Position numbers and translations under genes: made by a program. From contig DXZR01000021.1 of NCBI GenBank assembly GCA_019419555.1, positions 1 to 37,365 of the forward strand: a stretch of DNA of 37,365 bases, written 5' to 3'. Of the stretch, positions 1 to 8,795 are shown one piece after another (the first letter of the stretch is position 1; every line of letters begins with the position of its first letter). Source of the stretch: Collinsella sp. Its GTDB lineage: Bacteria > Actinomycetota > Coriobacteriia > Coriobacteriales > Coriobacteriaceae. A model generated the notes under the pieces. That model was not told where the DNA came from and made no database searches. It saw nothing but the letters and a program-made list of their open reading frames with translations.

Positions 1-4
1 CAAA

Positions 5-27
5 GGAAAGCACTTAATGTGCTTTCC
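5..27. terminator. Perfect hairpin at the left edge
   Basis: A 9-bp perfect stem (GGAAAGCAC / GTGCTTTCC) closes a TTAAT loop. It probably terminates a gene lying left of the window. Only a weak T stretch follows, so the terminator role is an inference. No gene is seen from here to position 276. Confidence 0.45.
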
Positions 28-201
28 GTCTTGCGCAGGACTGTAGAGCAGGAAACTTAGCCCGTGCCGGGCCCGCTGAGACCAGACCGGCGGGATAGAC
101 CAGTTCAGATGGGGCTTTGATGCATGGGTGGTCTGTTGGTGGGCAAATGGGTATCATACTGTGGTTACTGCGTCGACTCTATGATGCATGTTTGTACGTT
201 C

Positions 202-240
202 CCGACGGTCGGTTTGCCAGAAGCGCCCCGTCGGTTGTTT
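202..240 (+). terminator. Hairpin with T-rich tail in the rnj leader
   Basis: A 7-bp stem (CCGACGG / CCGTCGG) with a 19-nt loop is followed by TTGTTT, 36 nt before the RNase J start. It could end transcription entering from the left or act as a 5' UTR structure. The 9-mer TGATGCATG occurs twice in this leader (118-126 and 182-190). I could not place a convincing promoter here. Confidence 0.4.
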
Positions 241-276
241 CAGACCCGTTTCGAAGAAAGGAAACAACACTAACCT

Positions 277-1947
277 ATGGCAGCTAAAAAATCATCTCCC
301 TTGAAGATCATCCCGCTCGGCGGCCTTGACGGCATCGGCAAGAACATGACGGTCTTCGAGTGCGGCGACGACATGGTGCTCGTCGACGCCGGCCTCATGT
401 TCCCGGATGACTCCCAGCCCGGTATCGACCTGGTGCTTCCCGACTACACCTATGTTTTGGAGAACGAGGAAAAGCTCCGCGGTATCGTCGTCACCCACGG
501 CCACGAGGACCACACCGGTTCGCTTCCGTACCTGCTGCAGGACCTCAACAATAAGGTGCCCATCTTTTCGAGCAAGCTGACGCTTGGCTTTATCGAGGGC
601 AAGCTTTCTGAGTTCCGCATCCGCGCACCCAAGTTCCGCGAGGTCAAGGGCGGCAGCCATGTCAACCTCGGCGGCATCTCGCTCGACTTCTTCTCGATGA
701 CGCACTCCATTCCCGGCGCTCTGGGCGTGTTCATCCGCACCAACCAGGGTACCGTTATGCACACCGGCGACTTTAAGCTCGACCAGACGCCCATCGACGG
801 CGTCACGCCCGACTATGCCGCTATCAGCCGCTTTGCCAAGCAGGGTATCGACCTGCTGCTTTCCGACTCCACCAACGCCACGGTTCCCGGCTTTACCAAG
901 TCCGAGGCCGAGGTTGGTCCCAACCTGCTGCACGCCATCAAGAACGCGCCGGGTCGCGTGTTCGTTGCGTCGTTCTCGAGCCACATCCATCGTTTGCAGC
1001 AGATCTGCGATGCCGCCCGCAAGTGCGGCCGTAAGGTCGTTGTGACCGGTCGCTCCATGCTCACTAACACCCGCGTGGCGCGCGAGCTTGGCTACCTCAA
1101 CATCGACGACGCCGATATCATCGATGCCTTTGACATTGATAACCTGCCTGACGACAAGATTGTTGTCATGTGCACCGGTTCGCAGGGCGAGCCGCTGTCG
1201 GCCCTGTCCCGCATGGCCAATGGCGAGCACAAGACGCTCTCCATCCACGAGGGCGATACCGTTATCCTCTCGGCAACTCCTGTTCCCGGCAATGAGAAAG
1301 CCGTCCAGCAGGTCGTCAACAGCCTGGCCAAGCTCGGCTGCGACGTGTGGGATAAGAACCGCGCCCTCGTTCACGTTTCCGGTCACGGTAGCCAGGAGGA
1401 GCTCAAGCTCCTGATGGCCATGGCCAAGCCCACGTACTTTATGCCGGTTCACGGTGAAGCCGTGCATCTGCGCGCCCATGCCCAGCTGGCCCGCAAGATG
1501 GGTCTCAAGGACGATCATATCTTTATCCTCGACAACGGCGACACGCTCGAGATGCGCGGCGGTATCGTTAAGCGCGGTACGCCCGTCGAGTCCGGCGTCG
1601 TTTACGTCGACGGCCTGCGCATCGGCGATACCGACCCCATCGTCCTGCGTGATCGTCAGAAGCTCGCCAACGACGGTATGGTTACCGCTGTTGCCATCGT
1701 CTCGCTCAAGCACAAGAAGATCGAGGCCATCGAGTTCTCGGGCCGCGGCGTCTCGTTTGCCATCGACGACCAGTTCTCCGAGGATGCCTCCGCGTCCATT
1801 ATGAAGACGATCGAGAAGGGCAAGTTCAGCTTTACGAGCAGCGGTTCCGATGCCATTCGCAAGGCCGTGCGCGATTCGCTCTCTAACTTTATCTGGAGCC
1901 GTACTCGCACCCGTCCGATGATCATCCCGGTCGTCATGGAGGTTTAG
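277..1947 (+). CDS. rnj: Ribonuclease J
   Basis: This is a metallo-beta-lactamase / beta-CASP ribonuclease of the RNase J family, with 5'-to-3' exonuclease and endonuclease activity on mRNA and rRNA precursors in the cytoplasm. The 556-residue length is normal for the family. The metal-binding signature HGHEDH lies at residues 74-79. A second histidine motif follows (MTHSIPGAL, then HTGDFKLDQ), and the beta-CASP part carries CTGSQGEP and a late PVHGE motif. The ATG start has a GAAAGGA ribosome-binding site about 14 nt upstream. The ftsK gene starts one base after the stop codon, so the two are probably co-transcribed. The genome also encodes RNase Y (at 11700), so both main non-RNase E decay enzymes sit in one neighbourhood. 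Family assignment is firm; J1 versus J2 cannot be decided from the sequence. Confidence 0.96.
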   Translation: MAAKKSSPLKIIPLGGLDGIGKNMTVFECGDDMVLVDAGLMFPDDSQPGIDLVLPDYTYVLENEEKLRGIVVTHGHEDHTGSLPYLLQDLNNKVPIFSSKLTLGFIEGKLSEFRIRAPKFREVKGGSHVNLGGISLDFFSMTHSIPGALGVFIRTNQGTVMHTGDFKLDQTPIDGVTPDYAAISRFAKQGIDLLLSDSTNATVPGFTKSEAEVGPNLLHAIKNAPGRVFVASFSSHIHRLQQICDAARKCGRKVVVTGRSMLTNTRVARELGYLNIDDADIIDAFDIDNLPDDKIVVMCTGSQGEPLSALSRMANGEHKTLSIHEGDTVILSATPVPGNEKAVQQVVNSLAKLGCDVWDKNRALVHVSGHGSQEELKLLMAMAKPTYFMPVHGEAVHLRAHAQLARKMGLKDDHIFILDNGDTLEMRGGIVKRGTPVESGVVYVDGLRIGDTDPIVLRDRQKLANDGMVTAVAIVSLKHKKIEAIEFSGRGVSFAIDDQFSEDASASIMKTIEKGKFSFTSSGSDAIRKAVRDSLSNFIWSRTRTRPMIIPVVMEV

Positions 1948-1948
1948 T

Positions 1949-4729
1949 TTGGCGCGCGGATCTGCACAAAACGCCAAAGGCAATAAGGCCAATAACCAAC
2001 CGGCATCTGCTAAGGGTGCCGGTTCCCATCTGCGTGCCAATAAGGGCCACGAGTCCGAGTTCGATGATTTCGAGCCCTTGGTCGAGCCCTCGGCCAACCG
2101 CGATATCGCCGGCGTGGTCATTGCCGTTTTGGCGATTGCGTCCTTTATTGCCGTGATTTCGCCGGCGACTGCGCCCGTTACGGCTGCGGTTGCCGGTTTC
2201 TACCACTTGGGCTTTGGTCTGGGCGCCTACGTGCTGCCGATCGTCATTTTGCTGTTTGCCGCCACGCTCTTTTTAGGCGAGGACTCGCCGCTCAACGTGC
2301 GCTCGGTCGCGGGCGGAGCCGTGGTCTTTATCACCGTTGTCTCCATTCTTTCGCTGATGGTGCCGGGTACGAGCGACTCGTGTGACCTTATGTTCACGCC
2401 GCAAAATCTGTCCGCCTCGGGTGGCTACATCGGTGCGTTTATTGCGAGTGCGCTGCAGAATGCCCTGGGTAAGCCTATCGCGATGGTGGTCCTGTTGGGT
2501 CTGGCCGTCGTTGGTTTTGTCATCATCGGCTTTTCGGTGGGTGGCGTGCTGCGCTCTGCTCGCGACCGCGCGGCCGATTTTGCCGAGCGCCGTCGTGCCG
2601 ATGTTAACGCGAGCCCGTGGGGTGACGACGAAGCCCTGTCGGTGCCCGGCGTTGCCCGTCCGCACCTGAGCATTCTTCGTCAAAAGGGCTCCGATGCTGC
2701 CGTGACCACGGTCATGGGCAACGATGTGGACCCGGTTTTGGACGATGACGACGAGGACGAGGATCCGTTTGTCGACGTATCCGATACCGTGGAGGCCGAG
2801 CGCGCTAAGACGACGCTGCTGCCGCGCCGTCATGTCAAGAAGGGCAAGGCCACGCCCAAGTTGAATACAAGCGAGCCCGACCCGTCTTGGTCCGATAGCG
2901 AGATTGAGCTTACCGAGGGCGATGACGAGGACGACGAGGCTCCGATTGAGACCGCAAAGACATCTTTGCTGCCGCGTCGCCATGCTAAGCGCGAACAGGT
3001 AACCGGCCAGCTTTCGATGGAAGACGACCCCGATAAGATCGACGAGTCCGAGCCGCCGTTTGCCGTGAGTCCTGTCTCGGCAACACCTCAGATTCCCGAC
3101 TTCTTGAAGCATCCCAAGGTTGCCGATACGGCTGTCGCGGGCGCTGCCGAGGCGCCTACTCCTAGCGATGGGGGAGCGGTCAATGCCCCCGCGGATAACG
3201 AGGGCGAAGAAGAGGACGGCCTCAAGCTTCCGCCGCTCGAGATCCTGCACGCCAACCCGCAGTCGGCGTCCTCCGCGTCATCTGACAAGGAGCTGGAACA
3301 GACTGCCGAGTCACTGCAATCCACCTTGCTTGAGTTTGGCCGCAGTGCCCGCGTGGTCGGCTGGATCGCCGGCCCCACGGTGACGACCTTTAAGCTGCAA
3401 CCTGGCGAGGGCGAGCGCGTGAGCAAGATTTCGAGCCTCGAGGACGATATCGCGCTTTCGCTCGCTGCTCAGTCGGTGCGCATCTTTGCCCCGATCCCCG
3501 GTACCTCGCTTGTGGGTATCGAGATTCCCAATCGCAAGCGCCAGAACGTCAACCTGGGCGACGTGCTTCCCTATGTGAAGGGCGGTCCGCTCGAGCTGGC
3601 CATCGGTCGAGATGCCGAGGGCACGCCGGTCGTCGCTGACCTCGCCAAGATGCCCCACCTGCTGATCGCCGGCACGACCGGTTCTGGTAAGTCGGTGATG
3701 ATCAATTCCATCATCACGACCCTGCTCATGCGAGCCCTTCCCGAGGACGTTCGCCTGATCATGGTCGACCCCAAGCGCGTCGAGCTTGCGGGCTATAACG
3801 GTTTGCCGCATCTCTATGTGCCCGTGGTGACCGAGCCCAAGCAGGCCGCGAGCGCTCTGCAATGGGCCGTGTCCGAGATGGAGCGTCGCCTGAAGGTCTT
3901 CGAGCGTCTCAACGTGCGTAAGATCTCGACCTACAACGAAAAGCAGGCCGCCGGCGAGTTTGAGCATTACGACAACCCGCCCCAAAAGATGCCCTATCTG
4001 GTCATTATCATCGACGAGCTTTCGGACCTGATGATGGTCGCCGGCAAGGATGTCGAGGCCTCGATCGTTCGTATCGCCCAGCTGGGCCGTGCCGCCGGTA
4101 TACACCTTATCGTGGCTACGCAGCGCCCCAGCTCCAACGTGGTGACGGGCCTCATCAAGGCCAACATCACCAACCGCATCGCCTTTAACGTCGCCACGGG
4201 CATCGACTCGCGCGTCATTATTGACCAGATGGGTGCCGAAAAGCTCACCGGTTTGGGCGACATGCTGTTCTCCAAGGTCGACTGGGGCAAGCCTCGCCGT
4301 ATCCAGGGCTGCTTTGTCTCGGATGACGAAATCAACGAGATTGTCGAGTTCGTCAAGTCGCAGAGCGAGCCCGACTACCACGAGGAGATTCTGTCTGCCG
4401 TGGCGCCCGCTTCCATGTCCATGGCGGGTGGCGGCGGTATTGTCCGCACCGGAGTAGCCGAGCCGCAAGACGATGATCCGCTCATTTGGGAAGCCGCCCA
4501 TATTGTGGTGGAATCGCAGCTTGGCTCCACATCTGGCCTGCAACGTCGTCTGAAGGTTGGCTATGCGCGTGCCGGGCGTATTATGGACATGCTGGAAGAA
4601 AAGGGTGTCGTCGGCCCGCCCGACGGTTCCAAGCCGCGTGAGGTCCTGTTGGACGAGGAGGGGCTTGCCGCGCTGGAATCTGTCGACGCCGAGATGGCAC
4701 GTGAAGATCGTGAGTTTGGAGGATTCTGA
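1949..4729 (+). CDS. ftsK: DNA translocase FtsK/SpoIIIE
   Basis: This is a septum-located ATPase that pumps chromosomal DNA during division. The start is TTG, preceded by ATGGAGG, which lies inside the end of rnj. Residues 50-200 form about four membrane segments. Residues 225-450 are an acidic, low-complexity linker holding two copies of a basic motif (AKTTLLPRRH near 286 and AKTSLLPRRH near 335). The motor has a Walker A motif GTTGSGKS near residue 575 and a Walker B region IIIDELSDLM near 685. The C-terminal 80 residues resemble the winged-helix gamma domain that reads polar chromosome sequences. The total of 926 residues is typical. The stop overlaps the next ATG by one base (TGATG), which implies translational coupling with the RodZ-like gene. 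The duplicated linker motif is unusual and is listed as a finding. Confidence 0.96.
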   Translation: MARGSAQNAKGNKANNQPASAKGAGSHLRANKGHESEFDDFEPLVEPSANRDIAGVVIAVLAIASFIAVISPATAPVTAAVAGFYHLGFGLGAYVLPIVILLFAATLFLGEDSPLNVRSVAGGAVVFITVVSILSLMVPGTSDSCDLMFTPQNLSASGGYIGAFIASALQNALGKPIAMVVLLGLAVVGFVIIGFSVGGVLRSARDRAADFAERRRADVNASPWGDDEALSVPGVARPHLSILRQKGSDAAVTTVMGNDVDPVLDDDDEDEDPFVDVSDTVEAERAKTTLLPRRHVKKGKATPKLNTSEPDPSWSDSEIELTEGDDEDDEAPIETAKTSLLPRRHAKREQVTGQLSMEDDPDKIDESEPPFAVSPVSATPQIPDFLKHPKVADTAVAGAAEAPTPSDGGAVNAPADNEGEEEDGLKLPPLEILHANPQSASSASSDKELEQTAESLQSTLLEFGRSARVVGWIAGPTVTTFKLQPGEGERVSKISSLEDDIALSLAAQSVRIFAPIPGTSLVGIEIPNRKRQNVNLGDVLPYVKGGPLELAIGRDAEGTPVVADLAKMPHLLIAGTTGSGKSVMINSIITTLLMRALPEDVRLIMVDPKRVELAGYNGLPHLYVPVVTEPKQAASALQWAVSEMERRLKVFERLNVRKISTYNEKQAAGEFEHYDNPPQKMPYLVIIIDELSDLMMVAGKDVEASIVRIAQLGRAAGIHLIVATQRPSSNVVTGLIKANITNRIAFNVATGIDSRVIIDQMGAEKLTGLGDMLFSKVDWGKPRRIQGCFVSDDEINEIVEFVKSQSEPDYHEEILSAVAPASMSMAGGGGIVRTGVAEPQDDDPLIWEAAHIVVESQLGSTSGLQRRLKVGYARAGRIMDMLEEKGVVGPPDGSKPREVLLDEEGLAALESVDAEMAREDREFGGF

Positions 4730-6240
4730 TGGCTGCACGCTTTGGTGACATGCTGCTCGAGCAGCGTCGCCGGATGGGCCTTTCCATTCAGCAGGTCGCC
4801 AACACCATCAAAATCAGGCCGCAGATCATCGAGTTTTTCGAGACCGGTAACTTTGCTTCGATGCCGCCGCGCGGCTATGCGCAGGGCATGATTTCGAGCT
4901 ATGCTCGCTTTTTGGGCCTCAATCCGCGCGAGGTCGTCAATGCCTACTTTGACGACCTGATGGCATACGAACGCGAGACGTCGCAGCAGGGCGGTCGTTT
5001 TCAGGACGCCGCCGGCTACGTCAATTCGCGTTCCTCGGTCGATAACGGGCGCTTCCTGATGGTTCAGGGCGGTCGTTCAACCCGCTATGGACAGCGTCCT
5101 CAGCAGGCCGGTTATATTACTGAGACGGGTTCGGGCGAGGAGATTCGCTCACAGCGTGACCGGTTCCGCAGTACGCCGATGCCCGAGGACCGTGCACTTC
5201 CCGCTGCCCGCGGCGTGGCGCGTGACCCTCGTGCCGGCTACGGCGACGGCGGCTATTCCGATCGCGGTTACCGTGGTGCCTCTATGGGACGCTCTCGCGG
5301 TGGCTATTCGGATGCCGATACCACGCAGGTGACGCCGCGTCTTCGCTCTCAATCACAGCCGTATGGCCAGCGCTCTTCGGCTCCGCGTTCGGTCCAGCGT
5401 GGCTATCAAGGCCGCGGTGAACTTGCGCCCCGCTCGGGTCAGCGCAGCCTTCAGGGCCAGGGCGGCTATCGCGGCCGTTCCGATAGCAATCGCGGTCGTA
5501 TGCCTCAGGGAAGCGGCCGCAGCAGTTCCGGTCGTGGACGCGGCGGATCACGTACTCCTCAAAACAACGGGCTCGATCCGCGTATCGTCTACGCCGGCAT
5601 CGGTGCCGTTGTGCTGCTGTTGATTGTGCTCATCGTGGTGCTTCTACGTGGCTGCGCATCTTCGGCGCCCGAGAACACGCCCGAGACGCCCACTGCTACC
5701 AAGATGACGACCAAGAAGTCTTCTAAGAAGACCGAAACGGTCGACGAGGACGATGACACCGATGAGGCGACGGATGAGTCGACTGATTCGGACGCTACCA
5801 AGACGACGGCCAAGAAGGAAGAGAACGAGGTCACGAAGGTCAAAGTCTCCGTTGCCAAGGGAAAGACCGCGTGGATTGAGGTCAAGGTTGACGGCAAGTC
5901 GGTCTATGGCGCCCAGGCGACTGGCCCCTTTGAGCAGGAGTACACGCCCGAGTCTTCGATCGAGATCACCACGTCCAAGCCTTCCGATGTCACCGTTACC
6001 AAGAACGGTGAAAAGGTTCGTTACGATACCAAGACCTCGGGCGTGGCGCGTGTGACGATCACCGTTCCCAAGAAGGAGACGTCTGATTCCGAGAATGGTG
6101 AAAGTTCTGATGGTACCGACACCACCGATGGTACCGATGCCACCGACGGTACCGATGCCCAGTCCACGGATGGCGCCGATACCGCAACTGACGGTCAGAC
6201 ACCCACCGATTCTACCGACAATTCGTACGATAGCTACTAG
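4729..6240 (+). CDS. RodZ-like cytoskeletal membrane protein
   Basis: The domain order is that of RodZ. An N-terminal helix-turn-helix (about residues 1-75, starting FGDMLLEQRRRMGLSIQQV) is of the type that contacts MreB in RodZ proteins. A long Arg/Gly/Ser-rich linker follows (about 80-285). One membrane helix lies near 286-308, and an extracytoplasmic DUF4115-like beta domain near 350-430 (KTAWIEVKVDGK). The tail is a Thr/Asp repeat built on DGTDATDGTD. At 503 residues it is longer than most homologs because of the linker and tail. Its place after ftsK and before pgsA matches Bacillus ymfM, the rodZ homolog. The function, cell-shape control at the membrane, follows from the family. The start codon overlaps the ftsK stop, with GGAGGA just upstream. 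The extended RG-rich linker is unlike E. coli RodZ. Confidence 0.85.
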   Translation: MAARFGDMLLEQRRRMGLSIQQVANTIKIRPQIIEFFETGNFASMPPRGYAQGMISSYARFLGLNPREVVNAYFDDLMAYERETSQQGGRFQDAAGYVNSRSSVDNGRFLMVQGGRSTRYGQRPQQAGYITETGSGEEIRSQRDRFRSTPMPEDRALPAARGVARDPRAGYGDGGYSDRGYRGASMGRSRGGYSDADTTQVTPRLRSQSQPYGQRSSAPRSVQRGYQGRGELAPRSGQRSLQGQGGYRGRSDSNRGRMPQGSGRSSSGRGRGGSRTPQNNGLDPRIVYAGIGAVVLLLIVLIVVLLRGCASSAPENTPETPTATKMTTKKSSKKTETVDEDDDTDEATDESTDSDATKTTAKKEENEVTKVKVSVAKGKTAWIEVKVDGKSVYGAQATGPFEQEYTPESSIEITTSKPSDVTVTKNGEKVRYDTKTSGVARVTITVPKKETSDSENGESSDGTDTTDGTDATDGTDAQSTDGADTATDGQTPTDSTDNSYDSY

Positions 6241-6266
6241 GCCGCTCGTACGCGAAAGGAAACATC

Positions 6267-6764
6267 ATGGCTAAAGATTCCAGCTTCGACGTCGTGTCCG
6301 AGGTCAACATGCAAGAGGTCGACAACGCCTTCCAGCAGACCACGCGCGAGATTTCCCAGCGCTATGACCTTAAGGATTCCGGCGCCACGATCGAGCTTTC
6401 GAAGGGCGACAAGCTCTTTACGATCAACGCCCCGGCCGACTTTGTCTCCAAACAGATTGTTGACGTGCTGAGCTCCAAGCTCATCAAGCGCGGCATCGAC
6501 CTCAAGGCTGTCTCGTGGGATGCTCCGCAGGCGGCATCGGGTGGCACCGTGCGCGTGCTCGGCCATATCGTCGAGGGTATCGACCAGGCGACCGCCAAGA
6601 AGATCAACAAGGACATCAAGGATCAAAAGCTCAAGGTCAAGGTGACCATCGAGGCCGACAAACTGCGTGTTTCCTCTGCTTCGAAGGACGCGTTGCAGAC
6701 CGTGATTCAGTTCCTGCGCGACCAGGACTACGGCCAGCCGCTGCAGTTCACCAACTACCGCTAA
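6267..6764 (+). CDS. yajQ: YajQ/DUF520 nucleotide-binding protein
   Basis: The 165-residue protein matches the YajQ (UPF0234/DUF520) family along its full length. It starts with SSFDVVSEVNMQEVDNAF and has the family tail QFLRDQDYGQPLQFTNYR. Members have two RNP-like folds, bind nucleic acids or nucleotides, and in Xanthomonas one binds cyclic di-GMP; the role in actinobacteria is unsettled. The ATG has GAAAGGA eight bases upstream. It lies between the RodZ-like gene and rimO on the same strand with short gaps, so it is probably in the same transcript. Confidence 0.93.
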   Translation: MAKDSSFDVVSEVNMQEVDNAFQQTTREISQRYDLKDSGATIELSKGDKLFTINAPADFVSKQIVDVLSSKLIKRGIDLKAVSWDAPQAASGGTVRVLGHIVEGIDQATAKKINKDIKDQKLKVKVTIEADKLRVSSASKDALQTVIQFLRDQDYGQPLQFTNYR

Positions 6765-6791
6765 TATCAATCGAAAGGACCGCTCTCCAAC

Positions 6792-8141
6792 ATGGATACA
6801 CCGTTGGGCTCCGTGCTCTACATCACCCTCGGGTGCGCTAAGAACGAGGTTGACACCGACCGCATGCGTTCTCTTTTGACCGCCGCGGGCTACGAGGAGG
6901 CATTCGACCCGCAGGATGCCGATATCGCCATCGTCAATACTTGCTCGTTCCTCGCCTCCGCAACGTCCGAGAGCATCGAGACCACGCTCGAGCTCGCTAA
7001 CGAGGTGCAGGACGGCGTTCGCGCCTGCCCCATCGTCATGTGCGGTTGCGTGCCGTCTCGTTACGGCGATGACCTGCCCGACGAGCTTCCCGAGGTCGCT
7101 GCCTTTGTGAAGGCCGATGAGGAAGACGGTATCGTATCTGTCATCGACAACGTTCTTGGCGTGGAGCGCGAGATCGCGGCCTATATCCCGCAGGTCAAGC
7201 GTACTGTCGAGGGTGCCGTTGCCTACGTCAAGATTTCCGATGGCTGCAATCGTTTTTGCAGCTTCTGCATGATCCCCTACATTCGCGGTCGCTATCATTC
7301 GCGCAATGCTGAGAGCATTATCTCCGAGGTACGCGACCTGGTTGCCGGCGGTGTGCGCGAGATCGTGCTGATCGGCCAGGACACGGGCATTTGGGGCACC
7401 GACTTTGCCGACGAGGACTTCGCCGAGGGCTCGCCGCGCAATCTGGCGCAGCTGCTGCGTGCCGTCGCCGAGGCTGTGCGCCCGCATAACGTCTGGGTCC
7501 GCGTGCTCTATCTGCAGCCCGAGGGCATGACCGACGAGCTTATCGAGACGATTCGCGATACGCCCGAGGTGCTGCCCTATATCGATATCCCCGTACAGCA
7601 CTGCGATGCGCGCATCCTCAAGGCCATGCGTCGCTCCGGTTCGCGCCAGGAGCTCGAGGATCTGTTCCGCGACCTTCGCGAGCGCATCCCCGGTATTGTG
7701 ATTCGCTCCACGGCCATGGTTGGCTTCCCGACCGAGACCGACGACGAGTTTCGCGATCTTATCGACTTTATGGACACCGTCGGCTTTGACTACACGAGCG
7801 TTTTCGCCTACTCGCGTGAGGAGGGCAGTCTGGCCGCCAAGATGGAGGGCCAGGTCGATGAGGAGGTCAAGCTCGAGCGTGCCCAGGAGGCCATGGATCT
7901 GGCCGAGTCGCTCGGTTTTGCCGCCACGGCGGCCCATGTGGGCGAGCGCGCCCAGGTGATCGTCGATGGCATCGAAGAGACTGAGGACGGCGCCGAGCTG
8001 ATCGGTCACGCCTGGTTCCAGGCGCCCGATTCCGATGGCGCGGTGCATCTGGACGCCAGCGAGGCGTCCGTGGGCGATATTCTGACCGTCGAGTTTACCG
8101 ATAGCTTCTGCTATGAGCTTATCGGTCATGTTGTGGAGTAG
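6792..8141 (+). CDS. rimO: Ribosomal protein S12 methylthiotransferase RimO
   Basis: This is a radical SAM methylthiotransferase that modifies a conserved aspartate of ribosomal protein S12. The N-terminal UPF0004 domain begins YITLGCAKNEVDTDRM. The radical SAM cluster is CNRFCSFC (Cys near 152, 156 and 159). A C-terminal TRAM-like domain follows. The motif CAKNEVD and the wording of the SAM domain fit RimO better than MiaB, and a separate MiaB is present at 14795. The length of 449 residues is normal. A GAAAGGA site lies 13 nt before the ATG. It is followed after 9 nt by pgsA, as part of the same plus-strand block. Confidence 0.95.
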   Translation: MDTPLGSVLYITLGCAKNEVDTDRMRSLLTAAGYEEAFDPQDADIAIVNTCSFLASATSESIETTLELANEVQDGVRACPIVMCGCVPSRYGDDLPDELPEVAAFVKADEEDGIVSVIDNVLGVEREIAAYIPQVKRTVEGAVAYVKISDGCNRFCSFCMIPYIRGRYHSRNAESIISEVRDLVAGGVREIVLIGQDTGIWGTDFADEDFAEGSPRNLAQLLRAVAEAVRPHNVWVRVLYLQPEGMTDELIETIRDTPEVLPYIDIPVQHCDARILKAMRRSGSRQELEDLFRDLRERIPGIVIRSTAMVGFPTETDDEFRDLIDFMDTVGFDYTSVFAYSREEGSLAAKMEGQVDEEVKLERAQEAMDLAESLGFAATAAHVGERAQVIVDGIEETEDGAELIGHAWFQAPDSDGAVHLDASEASVGDILTVEFTDSFCYELIGHVVE

Positions 8142-8150
8142 GAGAGCGTC

Positions 8151-8789
8151 GTGGCAAACGAGAGTAATAAGGAACTGACGAGTGTTTGGACGCCCGCCAA
8201 CATCGTGACGTGCGTTCGCATCGTCTTTATCCCGGTGTTTATGATCGTCTCGGCCCTGTCTCACGCGAGCGTTGCCGGTACGGACTGGAGCACCTTCGAC
8301 GGCCCGCTCGCCGCCGCTGCCTTCATTCTGTATGTGATTCTGTCGTGCACCGATAAGGTCGACGGCTATCTGGCGCGCTCGCGTAACGAGATCACCGATT
8401 TCGGCAAGTTCTTAGACCCCATCGCCGACAAGCTGCTGGTGTTCTCGGCCCTGCTGCTGTTCTTGGATTTTGGCGCGGTGACCGTGTGGTCCGTGTTCAT
8501 TATCCTGTTCCGCGAGCTGCTGGTGAGCGCTCTTCGCATGGTCGCGAGTGCGGCCGGCGTGGTTGTTGCCGCCGATAAGCTCGGCAAGTACAAGACGGCG
8601 ACGACGATGGTCTCCATCTGCGGTTACCTGTGCGTCTTTGCTATGACCGGCCTCCAGTTGGGGCCTGCGGAGCTGTTGCTCGGTGTCTATGGCGTCTCAC
8701 GCTTCCTGTACGCTGTTGCCGTTGTCCTGACCGTTATCTCGGGCGCCCAGTACTTCTGGAACTGTCGCAAGATCGTCTTTTCGGTCTAG
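8151..8789 (+). CDS. pgsA: CDP-diacylglycerol-glycerol-3-phosphate phosphatidyltransferase
   Basis: This integral membrane enzyme makes phosphatidylglycerol phosphate, the first committed step to phosphatidylglycerol and cardiolipin. It carries the complete CDP-alcohol phosphotransferase motif D-x2-DG-x2-AR-x8-G-x3-D-x3-D, seen as DKVDGYLARS then GKFLDPIADK. Several hydrophobic helices surround the motif. The start is GTG with AGGAGA six bases upstream. Its place just before cinA and recA matches Bacillus pgsA, which supports this being the phosphatidylglycerol enzyme. The second family member at 29181 has a different context. It has 212 residues. Confidence 0.92.
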   Translation: MANESNKELTSVWTPANIVTCVRIVFIPVFMIVSALSHASVAGTDWSTFDGPLAAAAFILYVILSCTDKVDGYLARSRNEITDFGKFLDPIADKLLVFSALLLFLDFGAVTVWSVFIILFRELLVSALRMVASAAGVVVAADKLGKYKTATTMVSICGYLCVFAMTGLQLGPAELLLGVYGVSRFLYAVAVVLTVISGAQYFWNCRKIVFSV

Positions 8790-8795
8790 GTCCTG

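Noticed and set aside
1..276. Riboswitch before rnj
   Set aside because: The leader has hairpins and a 9-nt direct repeat but no consensus of a riboswitch class that I recognise.
292..2121. 609-codon open frame on the minus strand
   Set aside because: It is the complement of the RNase J gene. Its composition (many Ala, Asp, Gly, His and Leu) is typical of a shadow frame in GC-rich DNA, and it has no domain.
3311..4738. 475-codon minus-strand frame
   Set aside because: Complement of the FtsK motor domain, without ribosome-binding site or motifs.
6237..8264. 675-codon minus-strand frame
   Set aside because: It lies opposite yajQ and rimO, which both have clear family motifs; it is a shadow frame.
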